From an uncultured Candidatus Saccharibacteria bacterium (GTDB lineage: Bacteria; Patescibacteriota; Saccharimonadia; Saccharimonadales; Saccharimonadaceae): DNA of 10,199 nt. This document shows positions 7,601 to 10,199 of the stretch, piece by piece. The stretch spans positions 1 through 10,199 of the forward strand of contig CAMZGF010000027.1 in NCBI GenBank assembly GCA_947306315.1, in the 5' to 3' direction. The notes below the pieces were generated by a model. That model did not search any database. It was not told the origin of the DNA and was given only the letters and a program-made list of their open reading frames with translations. The stretch's first letter is position 1; each line of letters opens with the position of its first letter. The position numbers and the translations under genes were made by a program.

Positions 7601-8735
7601 GAGGCAAACTACTATAATTACAGGCATCGGACAAGAAGGCACGCTTATTCCACCAAACTATGAAAGAAATGGATATGGTTTCGCCGGATGGTCAACTGAT
7701 CAAGACGCAGCTTCAAAGATTTATAACACCACAAACGCTCCTAAGATATATGGTCCAAATGAGACTATTACTCTTGATAGACCTCTTGCCAACCTGGCAA
7801 ACAGCGATAGAACCATCACGGTGTATGCAGTCTGGATCCCAAAGAGCACTGAATATACTTTCCAAAACTTCGACAAGTCAGCTTTTGAATCAGCACATCC
7901 AAATGAGAAAGTTGTTGCACTTGAAGACACTCGCGACGGTAACGTATACATGATCGCTAAGCTTGCCGACGGTAACTGGTGGATGGCTGAAAATATGCGC
8001 CTTGATCTCACCGACCCTAACACAAGTATCACAGTAGACAATACTAATAATCCAAGCTCAAGCTTCTTAACTAGTATTAACGCATACAAGGGAAGTAGCA
8101 AGAAAACTCTTAATATCGACTGTCAAACAAGCAATACCAACCCTTGGAGTGCTGCTTCTCGCGCATGCTTTAACAAATACGGCTTTTCTGCTCATAATCT
8201 TTACAGAAATAGCACAAGCCAAGATTATCAACAGCAAAGAGATTCAAATAATGGTTTGATATATTACGGTTCTGGACCAATAGCCAACTCTTGGTATTCA
8301 TATGGCGCATATTATGGCTTCCGCACTGCCAATGCCGGCTACCCAACATACGACGATGATCTTGGAAAAACCTATTCTGGAGATATTTGTCCAAAAGGCT
8401 GGAAATTGCCGACTGGACTTAAAAATGGCGATTTTATTACACTCCAATCAATATATGCAACCCAAACTTCAGCAACAGGATATAAAAGTTACGAAAACTG
8501 GTTCAAATTCCCTACCAACGTCGTAAAAAGCGGCTTTGTCGCATACGATGGTGATAGGGGCGGCTTACTTACATCATACGTTCTGACATCTAGTATGTTC
8601 ATTACCGGAAACTTCCTGGGTTATAGCGTCACCGGTGTTTCTGTTGCAGAAGACTATCCTAGTTACTTGGTAGATGGCGATGCAATTCTAGGAGGTGGAG
8701 GAATCGCCCGCGCCGTCCGCTGTATTGCAAAATAA
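4611..8735 (+). CDS. Giant InlB-repeat / FISUMP surface protein with an internal anchor-like module
   Basis: This 1374-residue protein is predicted to be a surface adhesin-like protein. A signal peptide (RRRR cluster, hydrophobic to about residue 36, SFAAA site) leads into a small beta-rich ectodomain (about 40-165). Next come Pro-Asp-Thr-Ser-Gly (168-172), a membrane span (about 187-205) and a KKRK cluster. A second hydrophobic segment (213-232) ends in SVRA, like a signal peptidase site. Residues about 251-1075 hold InlB-like B-repeats (Listeria-Bacteroides type), each ending in FxGWS...LYAVW. The second repeat carries an insert at about 345-515. Residues about 1080-1374 match the Fibrobacter succinogenes major paralogous domain: DGNVYMIAKLADGNWWMAENMR, CPKGWKLPT, and a terminal RAVRCIAK. 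It is monocistronic, with its own promoter and terminator. Attachment to host or neighbour cells is a plausible role by analogy with InlB-type proteins, but this is an inference. Confidence 0.9.
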   Translation: MKNQRVRRRRFNLRKIISAFFAGFFIISLLNTYNSFAAANIFKIQNAELIELSENAEGSISSFNELEIKSNVTFHKVGDTAKYKLIIKNSGTDDVLINQISDNNDSEYLSYEYNNFENALIKSNETFDFIVTVKYENAVNNLSERTQISNVKFLINYADGQIEIPLVPDTSGNMTNKTISSAIKTNTLVVIISAIGLIICIVLVIKKRKEFSKVIIGLIFAVSAITATTSVRAIAIEINSISFINNFNLADKVAVTYKINGEERTEIIPYGSKFAKEIPSDEDFDSAKWTLEDGSDFDAEAPVLNDIKLVAKYEQTTLHINFMGNGLKFKNNSEKNVIAIGSACHEEPAPSAVSHTANIRDDGTVIEDFVQEDFVKPDWIPDDELEEYMRDEVIGRYPTDADTLEAYKLDGASSLKISLKYAIEEDYDQLFIVEGYFPNGPEDGVSINPDQVHMFSGTEYVAETDSYGGIITTELIIPGNSVTFNFTSDESVGYLGYFAAITPLDENGNEIPSNETVTVCGKYITSGEYLEPEHNEKQEFFGWSNDSSREHLDYETKNEIINNVQGEPGETKTLYAVWLNNHSITYDPNGGQGDPTTTTEYGGSRIVLSPADNLNFYREKYDFIGWSEDKNATTPTYSEFNLNHAFEVPDNTGATTLYAVWRKKHVVHYNGNNADSGTMSDQYISVNSYASLHSNNFVREHYDFLGWSENKDATESNYEYEENGRFTPPSEPGETTLYAVWRKQHKIVFDANGGQGTMADQWESIYTKVQLNNNQFSRTDYGFIGWSTDKNAQTATYENGAYFTIPDEAGGTTTLYAIWVGDHRIIFDANGGQGTMEDQYVKMRADGTYSTVALNNNTFTRQGYQFLGWSTNKNATTASYYNRSNFLPTINATGSTTLYAVWKQQHRIIFDANGGQGTMEDQYVSDGIYLRKNTFEREGFAFIGWNTNRTATTAKYTDRQYVNTSQLSGNQTILYAIWVRPYFIEFKGNGDDVEGEMRQTTIITGIGQEGTLIPPNYERNGYGFAGWSTDQDAASKIYNTTNAPKIYGPNETITLDRPLANLANSDRTITVYAVWIPKSTEYTFQNFDKSAFESAHPNEKVVALEDTRDGNVYMIAKLADGNWWMAENMRLDLTDPNTSITVDNTNNPSSSFLTSINAYKGSSKKTLNIDCQTSNTNPWSAASRACFNKYGFSAHNLYRNSTSQDYQQQRDSNNGLIYYGSGPIANSWYSYGAYYGFRTANAGYPTYDDDLGKTYSGDICPKGWKLPTGLKNGDFITLQSIYATQTSATGYKSYENWFKFPTNVVKSGFVAYDGDRGGLLTSYVLTSSMFITGNFLGYSVTGVSVAEDYPSYLVDGDAILGGGGIARAVRCIAK
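6354..7835 (+). repeat. Tandem InlB-like B-repeats within the surface protein
   Basis: Six well-formed tandem repeats of about 73-95 residues start at protein residues 582, 664, 745, 823, 906 and 981. Each has the plan (H)xIxFDANGGxGTMxDQ, a beta segment, an FxGWSxxKNAxTxxY core and a terminal LYAVW or LYAIW. Two more diverged copies precede them (about 251-315 and 316-578). The repeats at 7077-7133 and 7326-7382 start with 57-bp blocks that differ at only four positions, all synonymous third-codon changes. Confidence 0.88.
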
Positions 8736-8742
8736 ACCCAAC

Positions 8743-8770
8743 AAAAAGCACCCTTTCGAGGGTGTTTTTT
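8743..8770 (+). terminator. Strong intrinsic terminator after the surface-protein gene
   Basis: CACCCT (8749-8754) and AGGGTG (8759-8764) close a TTCG tetraloop. An A-run upstream can pair with the T6 tract (8765-8770) that follows. It lies 7 bases after the stop codon at 8735. Confidence 0.92.
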
Positions 8771-8775
8771 ACCTC

Positions 8776-8803
8776 TTGAAATATCTAGATTATTTGCTAT
8801 AAT
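8776..8803 (+). promoter_or_regulatory. Promoter of the tRNA-Glu gene
   Basis: The -35 box TTGAAA (8776-8781) and -10 box TATAAT (8798-8803) are separated by 16 bp, with an upstream TG making TGCTATAAT. It is the best -35/-10 pair in the window, as expected for a stable-RNA gene. Transcription would start near 8810, about 13 nt before the mature tRNA. Confidence 0.85.
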
Positions 8804-8822
8804 ATAAACACGTGTTATAGCC

Positions 8823-8897
8823 GGTCTCGTAGTATAACGGTTAGTACAACGGGTTTTCATCCCGTCAACGCGGGTTCGACTCCCGCCGAGATCACCA
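8823..8897 (+). tRNA. tRNA-Glu (anticodon UUC)
   Basis: The 75-nt cloverleaf includes an encoded CCA. The acceptor stem GGTCTCG / CGAGATC has one G-U pair and discriminator A. The anticodon stem ACGGG / CCCGT closes the loop TTTTCAT, so positions 34-36 are TTC with the normal U33. The T stem GCGGG / CCCGC is perfect, with loop TTCGACT. It has its own promoter and terminator and looks fully functional, unlike its downstream neighbour. Confidence 0.96.
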
Positions 8898-8904
8898 CGA
8901 CTAC

Positions 8905-8932
8905 GAAAACCGAGCAGAGATGCTCGTTTTTT
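8905..8932 (+). terminator. Intrinsic terminator after tRNA-Glu
   Basis: CGAGCA (8911-8916) and TGCTCG (8921-8926) form a 6-bp stem around a GAGA (GNRA) tetraloop, followed by T6 (8927-8932) and preceded by an A-run. It separates tRNA-Glu from the tRNA-Arg downstream. Confidence 0.9.
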
Positions 8933-8952
8933 AGTAAAACACGTACACATAT

Positions 8953-9027
8953 GGGGCAGTCGTTCAACGGATAGGACATATCCCCTCTAAGGATACAATG
9001 CTGGTTCGATTCCAACCTGCCCTACCA
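8953..9027 (+). tRNA. tRNA-Arg (anticodon UCU), with unusual or decayed features
   Basis: A 75-nt cloverleaf with encoded CCA is recognisable. The acceptor is GGGGCAG / CTGCCCT, the D stem GTTC / GGAC, the anticodon stem TATCC / GGATA, and the T loop TTCGATT. The anticodon loop is CCTCTAA, so 34-36 are TCT. Three features are abnormal: position 33 (base 8985) is C instead of the nearly universal U; the T stem GCTGG / CCAAC has a C-A mismatch (9001 with 9015); and the first acceptor pair is G-U (8953 with 9023). No clear promoter lies between the tRNA-Glu terminator and this gene. The opposite strand carries the end of a recombinase gene up to the anticodon loop. It may be a working tRNA, a drifting copy, or an attachment-site hybrid. 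Confidence 0.85.
8987..9027. other. Probable attachment site (att) in the 3' half of tRNA-Arg
   Basis: The recombinase gene enters the tRNA from the right and its final 13 codons plus stop are the complement of the tRNA from anticodon loop to CCA. This arrangement is typical of an element integrated at the 3' end of a tRNA gene, with the enzyme encoded at the tRNA-proximal end. The exact core cannot be set without the other end of the element, which would lie right of the window. Inference from position only. Confidence 0.4.
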
Positions 9028-9979
9028 TACTGGAATTAGAGTCTGAATCGGACTCTTTTTTGTTGCAAATAACAGAGTAAAGTGGGCTTAGGTCATCCGT
9101 TCCAAATTTTCGTTCCTTTACATCAAAGTGTAACCCGTTTGGAAACATGGTAGTTTGGAACGCTTGACGAGATTCAAGGTCGGAATCCAGCCATAATTTA
9201 GCTGGTTTTGCGATGAAATTACATACATATTCAATGGTAGACTCGCTGATGCGCTGAGTCTTTTCTAGTTCTAGGATCTTCTGATCTAGCTCGTTGCGCT
9301 TTATCATTAAGGCATCAGTATATCGTGCCTTCTCCTTTTGATCTATTTTACCTTCTAGGAGGGCGTCTAAAGCGCTATTTAGCTTAGAGTCGATATTTGT
9401 TATTTCTACTCGACACTTGCTTAATTCTTTATTTGTATCGCCTAATTTTTTAGCGGCCGTCCGTTTTACTATTTCTTTAAATAGCTTAATCGTACCGTCA
9501 TTTGGCGTTATCTCCCTAATATAATCCACAAATAGTTGATGCATTTCAGCAACCCCGATAGAACCGTGGCCTTTCTCACAACAATGGTAGCGCGGTGATT
9601 TTTTACCGCTTCCGGTTCTTGGTGCGCTTGCGCGAATTGGCTTTCCGCACTTTGAGCAGATAAGTGTATGCTTCAATGGATATAATTCGTCATCGCTAGG
9701 CGTCAGTTCGCGCATGTCTCCTTTAATAATCTTTTGATTTTTATTAAAAGTTTCTAATGAAATTAGCCCGTCAAAATCTTTAATCTTTACCGTTTCGCCG
9801 TCTAATAATCTAGGAGAAGAGTTATATCCAGCATATACGGATTGCAAAAGAATACCGTTTAGTGTTGTAAACTTAATTAGTTTACCATTCTTGGATTTAA
9901 CCCCCATTTTCTGGGCTAGCCTTACGAGATCGGCTATGTTTATATCGCCTTCAGAAAACGATTGAGCAAGTATCTTATA
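8987..9979 (-). CDS. Large serine recombinase, C-terminal part (downstream of a frameshift)
   Basis: This frame is open from 9979 to the TAG at 8987-8989; the first Met is at 9907, but homology-like sequence (KILAQSFSEGDINIADLVRL) extends upstream of it, so 9907 is not the true start. The order matches large serine recombinases/integrases: end of the Recombinase domain (MGVKSKNGK... VYAGY), a zinc beta-ribbon (CSKC, then HCC and a His, about 9570-9660), and a long coiled coil (KELSKCRVEITNIDSKL onward, about 9240-9440). These parts bind att DNA and control synapsis. The last 13 residues (MVGQVGIEPALYP) are antisense tRNA and not native. Leu codons are more often TTA, CTA and TTG than in dnaG, where CTC and CTT dominate, consistent with transfer. 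The catalytic domain is off-window. Confidence 0.85.
   Translation of the reverse strand, partial: YKILAQSFSEGDINIADLVRLAQKMGVKSKNGKLIKFTTLNGILLQSVYAGYNSSPRLLDGETVKIKDFDGLISLETFNKNQKIIKGDMRELTPSDDELYPLKHTLICSKCGKPIRASAPRTGSGKKSPRYHCCEKGHGSIGVAEMHQLFVDYIREITPNDGTIKLFKEIVKRTAAKKLGDTNKELSKCRVEITNIDSKLNSALDALLEGKIDQKEKARYTDALMIKRNELDQKILELEKTQRISESTIEYVCNFIAKPAKLWLDSDLESRQAFQTTMFPNGLHFDVKERKFGTDDLSPLYSVICNKKESDSDSNSSMVGQVGIEPALYP
9038..9061 (+). terminator. Intrinsic terminator after tRNA-Arg, embedded in the recombinase frame
   Basis: AGAGTC (9038-9043) pairs with GACTCT (9051-9056) across a 7-nt loop, followed by a T-run to 9061. It is placed correctly to end tRNA-Arg transcription on the plus strand. 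Read on the minus strand the same bases encode the Lys/Ser/Asp-rich tail of the recombinase, showing that this tail is borrowed sequence. Confidence 0.7.
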
Positions 9980-10199
9980 TTATCGCCTATATTATCGGTA
10001 TGATCAATTTCAAGCGTATTGTGATACTTTTTCTTTCCGTCTTTGGTTGTAATCCCGTCGATGAGGACATGTTTAAGTTTAAGACCTAAAGGCGCTTGCG
10101 ACATCCACCAGCCTTGCTTCGCTAGAAGGCTCATGTTATCTTTTACGGTTTGCGCTTTAACATCGTTATCGTATTGATGTACAGAAAGAGCAATATTGA
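9940..10199 (-). CDS. Large serine recombinase, central part, 5'-truncated by the window and frameshifted at its 3' end
   Basis: The frame is open from the right edge of the window (first full codon 10197-10195) to TAA at 9940-9942. It contains the segment that links the catalytic and DNA-binding halves of serine recombinases: HQYDNDVKAQTVKDNM, then QGWWMSQAPLGLKL. This corresponds to the family's (E)RTKxGMxxAxxxGxWxxxxPxGY region. The N-terminal resolvase domain with the catalytic Ser lies beyond the window. The Met at 10134 is internal, not a start. The reading frame matches the family to about NTLEIDHTDNIGDNI, then diverges into a short out-of-frame tail (YLLNRFLKAI) before the stop. The natural continuation is in the -1-shifted frame of the adjacent entry. 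Together the two entries describe one gene, either a pseudogene or a gene with a base error. Confidence 0.8.
   Translation of the reverse strand, partial: NIALSVHQYDNDVKAQTVKDNMSLLAKQGWWMSQAPLGLKLKHVLIDGITTKDGKKKYHNTLEIDHTDNIGDNIRYLLNRFLKAI

Noticed and set aside
6354..7835. Possible CRISPR array or DNA-level satellite
   Set aside because: The periodicity is about 220-290 bp, in frame, and encodes InlB-type protein repeats; there are no short identical repeats with unique spacers.
7721..8101. Minus-strand 126-codon frame inside the surface-protein gene
   Set aside because: It lies opposite a well-supported coding frame with clear FISUMP motifs, and has no promoter, RBS or recognisable domain.
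8807..8816. Perfect palindrome AACACGTGTT between the tRNA-Glu promoter and the tRNA
   Set aside because: It is only 10 bp, sits at the expected transcription start and has no second copy as an operator pair; too weak to call a regulatory site.
8663..8950. Minus-strand 95-codon open frame across the tRNA-Glu gene
   Set aside because: It is antisense to the tRNA, its two terminators and the end of the surface protein. The peptide GGSRTRV is the familiar antisense-tRNA artefact.
2..10199. Alternative genetic code (UGA as Gly, as in some CPR lineages)
   Set aside because: All recognised genes are open with the standard code, no in-frame UGA is needed to join domains, and the recombinase break is a frameshift and not a UGA stop.

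Overview
The window looks like part of the chromosome of a Patescibacteria/CPR bacterium, most likely Candidatus Saccharibacteria (TM7). This is an inference from gene content: a giant surface protein that combines InlB-type B-repeats with a Fibrobacter-succinogenes-major-paralogous (FISUMP) C-terminal domain, a small membrane-anchored pilin-like protein, a sparse regulator repertoire, moderate-to-low GC, and a serine recombinase reading into a tRNA gene. All genes read with the standard code, and every stop seen is TAA or TAG.

Left part (2-4518, housekeeping and small accessory genes). The window opens inside dnaG (primase, + strand, N-terminal zinc domain off the edge). It converges with a minus-strand pilin-like membrane protein, and the two stop codons overlap by 8 bp. 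That protein is divergent from a class I SAM methyltransferase across an 80-bp gap. Both divergent genes have an extended -10 box (TGnTATAAT) only 6-7 nt from the start codon, suggesting leaderless mRNAs. The methyltransferase is translationally coupled (TAATG) to a calcineurin-like metallophosphoesterase. A membrane-bound XRE regulator with a C-terminal zinc ribbon follows and ends at an intrinsic terminator.

Centre (4611-8735). A 1374-residue surface protein fills 40% of the window. It begins with a signal peptide and a small ectodomain. An internal anchor-like module follows (Pro-Asp-Thr-Ser-Gly, a membrane span, a KKRK stop-transfer cluster), and then a second signal-peptide-like segment. 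The rest is about eight InlB-like repeats and a FISUMP domain. It reads like an in-frame fusion of an anchored protein and a secreted adhesin. It has its own extended -10 promoter and a strong UUCG-loop terminator.

Right part (8776-10199, tRNA genes and the edge of an integrated element). tRNA-Glu(UUC) has a near-consensus promoter and terminator. The tRNA-Arg(UCU) gene that follows is odd: C33, a C-A mismatch in the T stem, G1-U72, and no clear promoter. On the opposite strand a large serine recombinase runs into it; its last 13 codons are antisense to the tRNA's 3' half and its stop lies under the anticodon loop. The recombinase carries an apparent single-base frameshift and its catalytic domain is off the right edge. 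The simplest reading is the tRNA-proximal end of an integrated mobile element that continues to the right of the window.
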